Virus record (IMG/VR): IMGVR_UViG_3300034073_002089
Span: 1 to 35,088 of that record
Length of the DNA: 35,088 nucleotides
Source of the DNA: a virus
Direction: 5' to 3' (one strand)
Below the pieces are notes generated by a model. The model made no database searches, was not told the DNA's origin, and saw only the letters and a program-made list of their open reading frames with translations. Shown piece after piece: positions 23,042-29,597 of the stretch. The first letter of the stretch is position 1, and each line of letters opens with the position of its first letter. The position numbers were made by a program, and so were the translations under genes.

Positions 23042-23623
23042 ATGATGAAAGCAGAAAATCGAACTGAGGGCGATCTGACGCGTTTGAGCGGTATTGATGA
23101 TGCGCAAGGTGATGAAGGCGCGGTGCGCGAAGCGCGTGGCGCGGGATTGAGCAACGCGAAGCGTAGAGAACTTAGGTCGATTGTGAATCGTGCGGTGCAT
23201 AAGTTTCCAGGCGGCGAAGAGGGACTGTTTGAGCAGATCGGGAGCGGCGTAAAAGTGTCCGAGTTAATAGGCGCACTTGGCGTTAGCGAGGGCGCGTTTT
23301 ATTCGTGGACGGAAACGACTCCCGAGCGCAGCGAAGAATTTACGCGTGCACGCGCGAGGGCGGCACACGTTTTGGCGGAGCAAGGGTTGGCGATTGTTGA
23401 TGGCGCTGACGCGATTACAGCGAACCTGGCGAACGTCAGGGCGCGTTACCGTCAATGGCTCGCTGGCAAGTGGAATCAGCAAGCCTATGGCGAGAACAAG
23501 ACGCAAGTAAACGTCCAGGTGAACATTACCGATGCGCACCTGATGGCGAATCGATACCGCGAAACAGTCAACGCCGTAAACGTCGATGACAACACCATTG
23601 ATGTTGCGCCGCACAACGAGTAA
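23042..23623 (+). CDS. terS: Terminase small subunit
   Basis: A 193-residue DNA-recognition subunit of the packaging motor. The helix-turn-helix LIGALGVSEGAFYSWTETTP at about 77-96 is followed by SEEFTRARARAAHVLAEQGL (helical oligomerisation part) and NVRARYRQWLAGKWNQQAYG at about 133-155, which equals the RxDxRKWLAxKxxPKxYG hallmark of phage small terminases. A VNVQVNITDA strand and an acidic tail follow. The N-terminal 45 residues are charged and variable. It lies upstream of a repeat-bearing intergenic block that may be its binding site, and is separated from the large subunit by a recombinase gene. Confidence 0.8.
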   Translation: MMKAENRTEGDLTRLSGIDDAQGDEGAVREARGAGLSNAKRRELRSIVNRAVHKFPGGEEGLFEQIGSGVKVSELIGALGVSEGAFYSWTETTPERSEEFTRARARAAHVLAEQGLAIVDGADAITANLANVRARYRQWLAGKWNQQAYGENKTQVNVQVNITDAHLMANRYRETVNAVNVDDNTIDVAPHNE

Positions 23624-23639
23624 AGCGTTGTACTGACGC

Positions 23640-23679
23640 AACGCGTGTCGCGTTTCAACCACGTTGCGTTCGCGCAACG
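23640..23679 (+). other. Two hairpins just after the small terminase gene
   Basis: AACGCG-TGT-CGCGTT (23640-23654) and CGTTGCG-TTCG-CGCAACG (23662-23679). The second has a very stable UUCG tetraloop in RNA. Neither has a T-run (a C-run follows), so they are not standard terminators, but they could stall transcription or protect mRNA ends. This is the start of the longest non-coding stretch of the genome (23624-23922). Confidence 0.7.
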
Positions 23680-23740
23680 CCCCCCCGGCAGCATTTCGAG
23701 GGGGCGGCGTTGGCGCGGCACTCCGCACGCGCCCACCTAT

Positions 23741-23805
23741 GCTTCGCATCACGGGCCTCGCATAACGGGCCTGATGCCTTGCATAACTAGCCTCGCATAC
23801 CGCCC
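23741..23805 (+). repeat. Four 16-bp repeats between terminase genes, candidate packaging site
   Basis: GCTTCGCATCACGGGC (23741), GCCTCGCATAACGGGC (23755), GCCTTGCATAACTAGC (23776) and GCCTCGCATACCGCCC (23790) share the core GCxTxGCATxAC. Spacings are 14, 21 and 14 bases. They lie in non-coding DNA 117 bases after the small terminase gene and before the large terminase. The location and short directly repeated words suit a pac-type small-terminase binding site; origin or recombinase sites are alternatives. Confidence 0.6.
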
Positions 23806-23882
23806 CCCCACCATCACCGCTCATCCGTTCGTCGGCTACCAAAAAAAATTTTTGCGTCAACGTCACCCATGACCGTAAACGC

Positions 23883-23898
23883 GGTGTACAGTTACACC
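23883..23898 (+). promoter_or_regulatory. Palindromic operator-like site GGTGTA-CAGT-TACACC
   Basis: Perfect 6-bp arms around CAGT, 25 bases before the ATG of the membrane peptide that leads into the serine recombinase. A TTGCGT at 23852-23857 could be a -35 box, with a weak -10 (GTAAAC, 23875-23880) at 17 bases; then the palindrome would sit around the transcription start, as a repressor operator does. The regulator is not identified. The upstream A8T5 run at 23841-23853 could act as an UP-like element. Confidence 0.45.
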
Positions 23899-23922
23899 AC
23901 TGACACAAACACAGGAAACGAG

Positions 23923-24006
23923 ATGAAGTCCAGCACAACAACATTGATCATTGGCGGTGCCGCATTCGGCGCGTTGTATGCACTGATGATTTGGGTGGCG
24001 TTATGA
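23923..24006 (+). CDS. 27-residue membrane peptide coupled to serine recombinase
   Basis: ATG at 23923 with AGGAAA 5 bases upstream; the peptide is MKSSTTTLIIGGAAFGALYA followed by LMIWVAL, almost entirely one membrane helix with a Lys at the N-terminus. Its TGA overlaps the recombinase ATG (ATGA at 24003-24006), so its translation probably sets recombinase expression. It could be a functional micro-protein or a leader peptide. No family can be given at this length. Confidence 0.5.
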   Translation: MKSSTTTLIIGGAAFGALYALMIWVAL

Positions 24007-24659
24007 ATTACGGTTATTTGCGCGTAAGCACTGACGAGCAGGTCAATGGCACAAGCCTTGATACGCAACGCAGGGAAGTGACCGGCAACGCGTTAACGCA
24101 TGGATTGACGGTTGATCGGTTTATTGAGGATGCCGGAGTTTCAGGGCATTTGAATTTTCTTGATCGATTGGCGGCAAACGGTGTAACGCCACAACCTGGT
24201 GATGTGATCATTGTGGCAAAACTGGATCGGTTTAGCCGCAACTCGATGGATACGCTGAATACCGTTCATGCGTTTAAGGAGCGCGGTATTCGTTTGATCA
24301 TCAACGGGCATGGCGATGTGACCGATGAGAAGAATATTTATGGGCAGTTGATGCTTGAGATTATGGCGGCATTTGCTACGCACGAGCGGCGCGTGATTAA
24401 GGACCGTCAGCGCGTAGGCCAGGCGGCGAAGCGTCAGGCAGGCGGGCATGTTGGTGGATTGCCGCCTTTTGGGTATCGCGTTGTGGGTGCTGGCAAGGCA
24501 GCAACCCTTGAGCCTGTTGCCGAGCAGCAAGCCGCCATTGCTACGATCAAAGCGTTGAAGGGGTCCATGTCATTGCGCCAGATTGCCGGTGAAGTGATGA
24601 AATTGCATGGTGTGACGATTACGCACGCTGGCGTTGCAAAGGTGCTTGGCCGTGAATGA
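24003..24659 (+). CDS. Small serine recombinase (resolvase/invertase family)
   Basis: A 218-residue site-specific recombinase. Resolvase domain: YLRVSTDEQ with nucleophile Ser9, then SLDTQRRE, AKLDRFSRN (Arg76, Arg79), and GQLMLEIMAAFATHERRVIK (helix E region). A short second part (GGLPPFGYRVVGAGKAATLE, then SLRQIAGEVMKLHGVTITHA) resembles the start of the large-serine-recombinase domain followed by a small helix-turn-helix, far shorter than phage integrases (450+ residues). It might resolve genome multimers or invert a segment; no obvious crossover repeat was seen beside a fibre gene. Its position between terS and terL is unusual. It overlaps terL by 8 bases. Confidence 0.88.
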   Translation: MNYGYLRVSTDEQVNGTSLDTQRREVTGNALTHGLTVDRFIEDAGVSGHLNFLDRLAANGVTPQPGDVIIVAKLDRFSRNSMDTLNTVHAFKERGIRLIINGHGDVTDEKNIYGQLMLEIMAAFATHERRVIKDRQRVGQAAKRQAGGHVGGLPPFGYRVVGAGKAATLEPVAEQQAAIATIKALKGSMSLRQIAGEVMKLHGVTITHAGVAKVLGRE

Positions 24660-26076
24660 AGATTTGAAGAACCATGAACTGGTGAAGTTGTTTGCGCGTG
24701 CCTTGGATCGGTACGCGAACAACGCACCGCTTTTTGTGCGTGAAGTGATTGGTGTTGAGCCTGACGTTTGGCAGATTGAGTTTTTGCAGGCTATTTCGGA
24801 TGGCGAGCGAAAGATTAGCGTCAGGTCCGGTCACGGTGTGGGTAAATCAACCGCAGCGTCATGGGCCATGATTTGGTTTGTGCTGTGCCGTTATCCGGTG
24901 AAAGTGGTGGTGACCGCGCCAACGACAAGCCAGTTGTATGACGCACTGTTTGCTGAGTTGAAACGTTGGGTGAAGGAATTGCCTGATGTGTGGCGGCAGT
25001 TGCTTGATCCGAAGACAGATCGGATTGAGTTGAAGTCTTCGCCTACGGAAGCGTTCATCTCCGCCCGTACATCGCGTGCCGAGCAACCTGAAGCGTTGCA
25101 AGGTGTGCATTCGGACCATGTGATGCTTGTGGCGGATGAAGCTTCAGGTATTCCTGAGTCCGTGTTTGAGGCGGCGGCGGGTTCCATGTCAGGCCATAAC
25201 GCTGTGACGATTCTGTTGGGGAATCCGACGAAATCCAGCGGATTTTTCTTTGATACGCATAACCGGTTGAAGGATGAGTGGTGGACACGCCGCGTGTCTT
25301 GCTATGACTCCAAAAGAGTCAGCGATGCCTACATCAAGGATATGGCGTCACGCTATGGCGAAGAGTCCAATGCTTTCCGTGTTCGCGTGTTGGGCGAGTT
25401 TCCGCGTACCGATGACGATACCTTGATTGGCGTTGAGCTGGTTGACAGCGCTTTTCACCGTGATGTTGAAACGACGGATACACAAACGGTGTGGGGGTTG
25501 GATGTGGCGCGATTTGGGACGGACGCCACGGCGTTGGCAAAGCGCAGGGGTAATGCGGTGACCGAAATACGCAAGTGGCGTGGGTTGGATTTGATGCAGA
25601 CCACGGGCGCGGTGGTCGCTGAATACGAGGCCATGAAGCCAGAAGACAGGCCCGTTGAAATACTTGTCGATTCAATTGGCTTAGGGGCCGGTGTTGTGGA
25701 CCGCCTGCGCGAATTGAACCTTCCTGCGCGTGGGATTAACGTTTCCGAGTCCCCTGCCATGGGAACGATTTACACGAATCTTCGTGCCGAGTTATGGGGC
25801 AAGATGAAAGCGTGGTTGGAGAAACGCGATTGCAAGCTGCCTAAAGATGAGTCCTTGTTGGCGGAACTAGTGGCACCGCGTTACGCGTTCAATTCCAACG
25901 GAAAGATGAAACTGGAAAGCAAGGACGAGATGCGCAAGCGCGGTTTGGGTTCGCCCGATATGGCTGACGCATTGGCGTTAACCTTTGCCAGCGATGCAGG
26001 CGTGGCGTTGTACGGCAAAGCGTACAACTCGCAATGGGGTAAGCCGATTAAAAGAAATTTGAGAGCGGTTGTTTAA
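24652..26076 (+). CDS. terL: Terminase large subunit
   Basis: A 474-residue packaging ATPase and nuclease. GTG 24652 is chosen as start because AAGGTG lies 7 bases upstream; an in-frame TTG at 24634 is less likely. Walker A is RSGHGVGKST (Lys65), and Walker B is VMLVADEASG (Asp162, Glu163). GNPTKSSGFFFD is probably the coupling motif. The RNase H-like nuclease domain has Asp284 (WGLDVARFGTD), Asp340 (EILVDSIGLGAG) and Asp439 (GSPDMADALAL). The length is typical. It translocates DNA into the prohead through the portal encoded 3.5 kb downstream. Confidence 0.95.
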   Translation: MNEDLKNHELVKLFARALDRYANNAPLFVREVIGVEPDVWQIEFLQAISDGERKISVRSGHGVGKSTAASWAMIWFVLCRYPVKVVVTAPTTSQLYDALFAELKRWVKELPDVWRQLLDPKTDRIELKSSPTEAFISARTSRAEQPEALQGVHSDHVMLVADEASGIPESVFEAAAGSMSGHNAVTILLGNPTKSSGFFFDTHNRLKDEWWTRRVSCYDSKRVSDAYIKDMASRYGEESNAFRVRVLGEFPRTDDDTLIGVELVDSAFHRDVETTDTQTVWGLDVARFGTDATALAKRRGNAVTEIRKWRGLDLMQTTGAVVAEYEAMKPEDRPVEILVDSIGLGAGVVDRLRELNLPARGINVSESPAMGTIYTNLRAELWGKMKAWLEKRDCKLPKDESLLAELVAPRYAFNSNGKMKLESKDEMRKRGLGSPDMADALALTFASDAGVALYGKAYNSQWGKPIKRNLRAVV

Positions 26077-26089
26077 CAAAGGGGTAGCC

Positions 26090-26410
26090 ATGGCAAAGCG
26101 AAAAATGCTTAGATCAGAAAGCAAGAAGATGATTTTTGATTACTTAAAAGGATTGAAGAACCCTGTCAATGCTTGGCATTTGGCGGCAAAGTTTGATATG
26201 ACCACCAAGAGGATTGATCAACTTATGACCGAGATGGCGGGAGACGATCTGATCGTCAAATCCAAGGGCATAAAAAACGTCGACATACCTTGGAAGAAAG
26301 TGATGGTGAACTATTTCGAGGTGAAAGAGGAGTACAAAACTTTCAAGCCGCGTAAGCCTAAAGCACCCATGCTGTGGCATAACCCATTTGGATTGGGGGC
26401 AAGAGTATGA
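26090..26410 (+). CDS. Small helix-turn-helix-like basic protein
   Basis: A 106-residue basic protein; the ATG at 26090 has AAAGGGG 6 bases upstream. Residues 10-65 look like a winged helix: ESKKMIFDYLKGLKNPVNAW, HLAAKFDMTTKRIDQLMTEM as a helix-turn-helix, then a DDLIVKSK wing. The C-terminal half is basic with Trp and Pro (KTFKPRKPKAPMLWHNPFGL). It may be a small DNA-binding regulator of late genes. It follows terL by 13 bases. Confidence 0.6.
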   Translation: MAKRKMLRSESKKMIFDYLKGLKNPVNAWHLAAKFDMTTKRIDQLMTEMAGDDLIVKSKGIKNVDIPWKKVMVNYFEVKEEYKTFKPRKPKAPMLWHNPFGLGARV

Positions 26411-26628
26411 TTAAAGAAGACATTATCCGCATGGCGCGGGAGGCTGGATTTGATCCTCACGACATGAGCGATGACTTTACCTGCAACCTTGAAGACATTG
26501 AACGCTTCGCCTCCCTTGTTGCTGCTGCCGAGCGTGAGGCGTGCGCCAAAGTTGTTGAAGCAATAGAACGTAATGGTGCTTGGGTTACGAAAGCAGAAGC
26601 TGCCGCCGCCATACGAGCAAGATCATGA
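26407..26628 (+). CDS. Small helical phage protein (paralogue A)
   Basis: A 73-residue protein; ATGA overlap with the previous gene. MIKEDIIRMAREAGFDPHDM at the N-terminus and AAEREACAKVVEAIERNGAW in the middle form a pattern common in small uncharacterised phage proteins. A related sequence is encoded at 26807 (DVMGIARNTGFDPHAENL), so the two are likely paralogues separated by one gene. Function unknown. Confidence 0.6.
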   Translation: MIKEDIIRMAREAGFDPHDMSDDFTCNLEDIERFASLVAAAEREACAKVVEAIERNGAWVTKAEAAAAIRARS

Positions 26629-26810
26629 AAGACTACCTAGCGGGCCAGGCCACCTGGCGCACGCCCGAAGATGACCCGCCGCCATTGGGCGTGAAGATGC
26701 TATTGCTGAATCCTGCTGGTGTATGTGTTATTGGCACCTGGTCGGAGTGGGCGATAGCCTGGGCGCCACTGCCCAAGCTTCCCGATCACATCAAGGAGGT
26801 ATTGAAGTGA
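26625..26810 (+). CDS. Small DUF551-like protein
   Basis: A 61-residue protein; start ATG 26625 overlaps the previous stop (ATGA). TWRTPEDDPPPLGVKMLLLN at the start and the closing W-x-E-W-A-I-A-W-A-P-L-P-K-L-P resemble the DUF551 pattern in which a short beta unit ends with HWMPLPEPP. Such proteins are common in phage accessory gene runs, with unknown function. Its 3' end holds a perfect ribosome site (AAGGAGGT) for the following gene. Confidence 0.55.
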   Translation: MKDYLAGQATWRTPEDDPPPLGVKMLLLNPAGVCVIGTWSEWAIAWAPLPKLPDHIKEVLK

Positions 26811-27001
26811 AAGACTTAACGATTGGCGATGTCATGGGCATCGCCAGAAACACAGGGTTTGATCCGCACGCAGAGAATCTTTTTATCTTTGCTGCGCAGA
26901 TCGAGTTTGTTGCAGGCGAAGCACGCTTAAACCATTGCATTGAGTTGCTGGAGAAAAACGGCTATGACGATGCGGCGGAACTATTGAAAGGACAGGGATG
27001 A
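26807..27001 (+). CDS. Small helical phage protein (paralogue B)
   Basis: A 64-residue protein starting at the GTG at 26807 (GTGA overlap), set by AAGGAGGT at 26793-26800, the strongest Shine-Dalgarno site in this region. DVMGIARNTGFDPHAEN and the GEARLNHCIELLEKNGYDDA helix align with the protein at 26407, indicating duplication and divergence. Function unknown. Confidence 0.6.
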   Translation: MKDLTIGDVMGIARNTGFDPHAENLFIFAAQIEFVAGEARLNHCIELLEKNGYDDAAELLKGQG

Positions 27002-27180
27002 ACCTGAACGATATGGCGAGAAAAGCTTGGGTGAATGGTTTGCTCGAAAACTTTCCACGAGGCGAGTACGAAAAGCTGCAATGGGAAGTGCTTGAAGAGA
27101 TGATGATCGAACTTGAGCGCCAAACGCGTGAACTGGTGCGGATTGCCGAGCTTGAGCGTAAGCGTTGGGGTAAGCAATGA
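26998..27180 (+). CDS. Small coiled-coil protein, unknown function
   Basis: A 60-residue, highly charged, wholly helical protein (MNLNDMARKAWVNGLLENFP, then EVLEEMMIELERQTRELVRI). Both ends overlap neighbours by the ATGA arrangement. No family recognised; it could be a small partner protein. Confidence 0.5.
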   Translation: MNLNDMARKAWVNGLLENFPRGEYEKLQWEVLEEMMIELERQTRELVRIAELERKRWGKQ

Positions 27181-28115
27181 GAACCGTAACGATTCTTGTT
27201 CCAGCCTTTAAGTCCAAGCACCTGTACACCACGCTTGCCAGCATTGACGCGCAGACTTACCCGAAAATTCAAGTGATCATTGGCAACCATTGCCCGGATG
27301 ATGAAGAGCATCACATGATCAATGACATAGCGCAATGCTATGACTTTGAAGTCATTGACACGCATTTGATTTGTCCTGGCGATCAAGTGGCGCATTACGC
27401 GTACCTTTGGAAGAAGGCCCAATCGGACCTGGTGCGGTTTGTGTATGACGATGATGTGATTTATCCATCATCAACGTCCTACCTGGTTGATTTGGCGGAC
27501 CACCACCGCGATGCAACCATGTTTTGGCATCAGCGCCATTGGATCAACGACGAAGGGCGATTCCTTCGTGCGCCAGGCTTGATCAGTCAAGATGAACTCA
27601 TTAAGTCATCACGCGAAAACGTGCTGCGATTGATGGCAATGCACAAGAACTTCATAGGCGAGCCTTCGTTTGTGATGATGGATCGTTCCAAGTGCGCATT
27701 CACCATGACCTATTCGCCCCTTGGCGAGCTGGCACCAAGGCACTATTTGGGTGACGTGACCTGGTACTTGGAAGCCACGCGACACGGGCCAGCGGTAGGC
27801 GGTGGGGCGCACTTGGGGGCGTTTCGCTTGCACGCTAACCAAGACTCCAATAAGGACAACCCGCGACACACATTGGGGATTGTCGATTGGGAAATGTTTA
27901 TGCGCTATGAATACTTTGGCGGCAACATCAACCGCGTAACCGCAGAGGATTGGGGGCGTACGATCTTGCAAACCTATTGGGCTGAGATGGATCGCAGACC
28001 GCCATTGCGTTTATTTCACTCACGCCTGTCAGCAGATATGGCGTTTAACAAACTCGCCAGCATGAGCGGTTTCCTTGAGGATTACCACGCTTTGCGCATG
28101 AATCTTGCGCATTGA
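27177..28115 (+). CDS. Family 2-like glycosyltransferase 3
   Basis: A 312-residue GT-A enzyme. TVTILVPAFKSKHLYTTLAS with IDAQTYPKIQVIIGNHCPDD is a typical GT2 first half. VRFVYDDDVIYP carries the DxD metal/sugar-nucleotide site at about residue 86-88. The second part has GEPSFVMMDR and HYLGDVTWYLEATRHGPAVG, which includes the D-x-x-W-x-L acceptor-side motif, and AFRLHANQDSN. It is the largest and most typical glycosyltransferase here. It has no membrane segment, so it acts in the cytoplasm. It follows a small coiled-coil gene with ATGA overlap and precedes the head genes. Substrate unknown. Confidence 0.85.
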   Translation: MRTVTILVPAFKSKHLYTTLASIDAQTYPKIQVIIGNHCPDDEEHHMINDIAQCYDFEVIDTHLICPGDQVAHYAYLWKKAQSDLVRFVYDDDVIYPSSTSYLVDLADHHRDATMFWHQRHWINDEGRFLRAPGLISQDELIKSSRENVLRLMAMHKNFIGEPSFVMMDRSKCAFTMTYSPLGELAPRHYLGDVTWYLEATRHGPAVGGGAHLGAFRLHANQDSNKDNPRHTLGIVDWEMFMRYEYFGGNINRVTAEDWGRTILQTYWAEMDRRPPLRLFHSRLSADMAFNKLASMSGFLEDYHALRMNLAH

Positions 28116-28158
28116 TGCGCGAATGTGCTAGTGTCTGCCCCCAAATAGGGGTGCTGAC
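28105..28158 (+). promoter_or_regulatory. Candidate late promoter and hairpins before the head genes
   Basis: The 43-base gap before the head operon holds TTGCGC (28105-28110) and an extended -10-like TGC-TAGTGT (28126-28134) at an 18-base spacing. A GCGCA-TTGA-TGCGC hairpin (28107-28120) spans the glycosyltransferase stop. CCCC-AAATA-GGGG follows, and its right arm contributes to the ribosome site of the next gene, so translation may be structurally controlled. The promoter is tentative: the -10 matches consensus only partly. Confidence 0.35.
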
Positions 28159-28317
28159 ATGAAAGCAAAGCCAGTGTGGGATAAGGCGCGTCCAAAGTCA
28201 TTGGGCAAAAGCGAACCGTTATCCAAGAAGCAAAAGGCCAGCGCTAAAGCCATGGCGAAATCCGCAGGCAGGCCATACCCTAATTTGATTGACAATATGC
28301 GTGCGGCTAAGAAGTGA
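28159..28317 (+). CDS. Small basic phage protein at the start of the head operon
   Basis: A 52-residue Lys-rich protein (MKAKPVWDKARPKSLGKSEP, then MAKSAGRPYPNLIDNMRAAK). The GRPYPNLIDNMRAAK ending recurs in small proteins preceding portal genes in environmental podoviruses. Likely a small nucleic-acid- or prohead-associated protein; role unproven. Its TGA overlaps the GTG start of the next gene. Confidence 0.6.
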   Translation: MKAKPVWDKARPKSLGKSEPLSKKQKASAKAMAKSAGRPYPNLIDNMRAAKK

Positions 28318-28646
28318 GCAAGCAAGTACGCGATTCAGCCGGTCACTTGTGGCCGCAAATTGTTGGCCGATTTGGCACGACAACGATGCTTACAACGTCA
28401 GACGAAAGCCAGCAATCGCACGCCGCCGCAACCGGTGTAACGCTAATGCGTATTGCTAATGGTTCCGATGACGGCAAGCATTTGCACTTTACAGTTGGCA
28501 CCGACCCAACGGCCACAACAAGTCACCCAATTGTTCCCGCTTATCAAGTGGCGTATGTTGCTGTTGCTCCGGGCGAAAAGGTTGCCATTATTTCAGGACA
28601 CAACCACAACTTTCACGTCACCATCACGGACATCCTTGCATCATGA
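28314..28646 (+). CDS. Putative virion-associated beta-sandwich protein
   Basis: A 110-residue protein starting at GTG 28314 (GTGA). From residue 44 on it follows VTLMRIANGSDDGKHLHFTV, GTDPTATTSHPIVPAYQVAY, VAVAPGEKVAIISG and FHVTITDI. This beta-strand pattern (variable FxxGxDPTATxxxxxxPA, then PGEKVAxI) recurs in phage head modules and may be a capsid decoration or minor head protein. It lies among prohead genes. Exact role inferred only. Confidence 0.6.
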   Translation: MSKQVRDSAGHLWPQIVGRFGTTTMLTTSDESQQSHAAATGVTLMRIANGSDDGKHLHFTVGTDPTATTSHPIVPAYQVAYVAVAPGEKVAIISGHNHNFHVTITDILAS

Positions 28647-28804
28647 TGAAAAAGACCAAAGCGGAGAAGAAAATCTCCAAAGTTATGCGCGAATACAAGG
28701 CGGGTAAGTTGCATTCCGGTAGCAAAAAAGGACCGGAAGTGACCAATCCAAAGCAGGCCATTGCCATTGCATTGTCTGAAGCCGGTAAGTCGAAGAAGAA
28801 ATGA
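28643..28804 (+). CDS. DUF6496-like small basic protein
   Basis: A 53-residue protein; ATG 28643 overlaps the previous stop. KISKVMREYKAGKLHSGSKK, then VTNPKQAIAIALSEAGKSKK, match the small DUF6496-type pattern (KVMxEFKxGxLxSxxGxxVxxxKQAIAIALSEAGxS) found in phages and bacteria. It probably binds nucleic acid, judging by charge. ATGA overlap with the following gene. Confidence 0.75.
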   Translation: MMKKTKAEKKISKVMREYKAGKLHSGSKKGPEVTNPKQAIAIALSEAGKSKKK

Positions 28805-29301
28805 TGGAATGCCCTATTGAAACCAAAGACCCGGTTGCGAACCTAAAAAATCGCAATTGGGCGTTTGCCAATGTGGGTTATGGGCCTGCTAATCCTGAGT
28901 TGCCTAACCGTGAATTCTGGAATGCCAAAGCCGAAACGTGGAACACGGACCTGGCGCAAGCCAAGTCGATGCGTTGCGGTAACTGCGCCGCTTTCATTCA
29001 AACGCCTGAAATGATTGAGTGCATCACAGGCGGTATGGAGGATGAAAGCGACGAAGAGAACGGCGAAGAGAACGGCGAATCGTACGAAGAAGGCGAAAGT
29101 GAAGAGAACGAAGACTTAGAGATGGCGGTGCAAGATGCCGCCGATCTTGGTTATTGTGAACTATTTCACTTTAAGTGTGCAGCGGCACGCACATGCGACG
29201 CCTGGTTAGTTGGCGGGCCTATTACATCAATGGCGAACTCACGCCGCCAGCGCGAAGCCGTTGAGTTTCAGCGCGTCAATTTTATGCGTGAGGAAGATTG
29301 A
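28801..29301 (+). CDS. Cysteine-motif protein with acidic insert, upstream of portal
   Basis: A 166-residue protein. NRNWAFANVGYGPANPELPN opens a conserved part. RCGNCAAF (Cys59, Cys62) and GYCELFHFKCAAARTCDAWL (three Cys and one His) probably form a zinc or iron-sulphur site. Between them, about residues 80-104 are a Glu-rich insert with a 12-base tandem repeat (GAAGAGAACGGC at 29053 and 29065), of the kind that varies in length between relatives. The end is GGPITSMANSRRQREAVEFQ. Known to me only as a phage head-module protein of unknown role; the acidic insert might help assembly. Confidence 0.65.
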   Translation: MMECPIETKDPVANLKNRNWAFANVGYGPANPELPNREFWNAKAETWNTDLAQAKSMRCGNCAAFIQTPEMIECITGGMEDESDEENGEENGESYEEGESEENEDLEMAVQDAADLGYCELFHFKCAAARTCDAWLVGGPITSMANSRRQREAVEFQRVNFMREED

Positions 29302-29597
29302 TGAAAACGCCAGCGTGGCAGCGTAAAGAAGGTCAAAGTCCAAGCGGTGGATTGAACGCCAAAGGCCGCGCATCGTACAAAGCAGAAACAGGCGGCACAT
29401 TGAAAGCGCCTGTGAAGTCTGGAGATAACCCAAGACGCGCCAGCTTTCTTGCGAGAATGGGCAACATGCCCGGTCCAGAATACAAAAATGGCGAACCAAC
29501 GAGACTTTTGTTAAGCCTAAAGGCTTGGGGTGCATCAAGCAAAGCCGATGCACGAGCAAAAGCCAAAGCCATTAGCGCAAGAAATAAGGGTAAGTAA
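29301..29597 (+). CDS. Small basic head-module protein (DUF6321-like)
   Basis: A 98-residue basic protein; start ATG 29301 (TGATG overlap), RBS GAGGAAG. PAWQRKEGQSPSGGLNAKGR, then LKAPVKSGDNPRRASFLARM and GNMPGPEY, then PTRLLLSLKAWGASSKADAR, is a conserved pattern of a small phage family adjoining portal genes (DUF6321 as I recall it). The high positive charge suggests DNA binding or assembly. It ends directly against the portal start. Confidence 0.65.
   Translation: MKTPAWQRKEGQSPSGGLNAKGRASYKAETGGTLKAPVKSGDNPRRASFLARMGNMPGPEYKNGEPTRLLLSLKAWGASSKADARAKAKAISARNKGK

Noticed and set aside
23838-23855. A8T5 tract as a terminator
   Set aside because: The A-run and T-run could only form a pure A-T hairpin with no GC stem; it is more likely a bent-DNA or promoter-adjacent element.
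23264-23944. A 226-residue minus-strand open frame
   Set aside because: It runs antisense to the terminase small subunit and the repeat-rich gap, is Arg/Cys-rich with no domain, and has no ribosome site. No minus-strand gene elsewhere is convincing.
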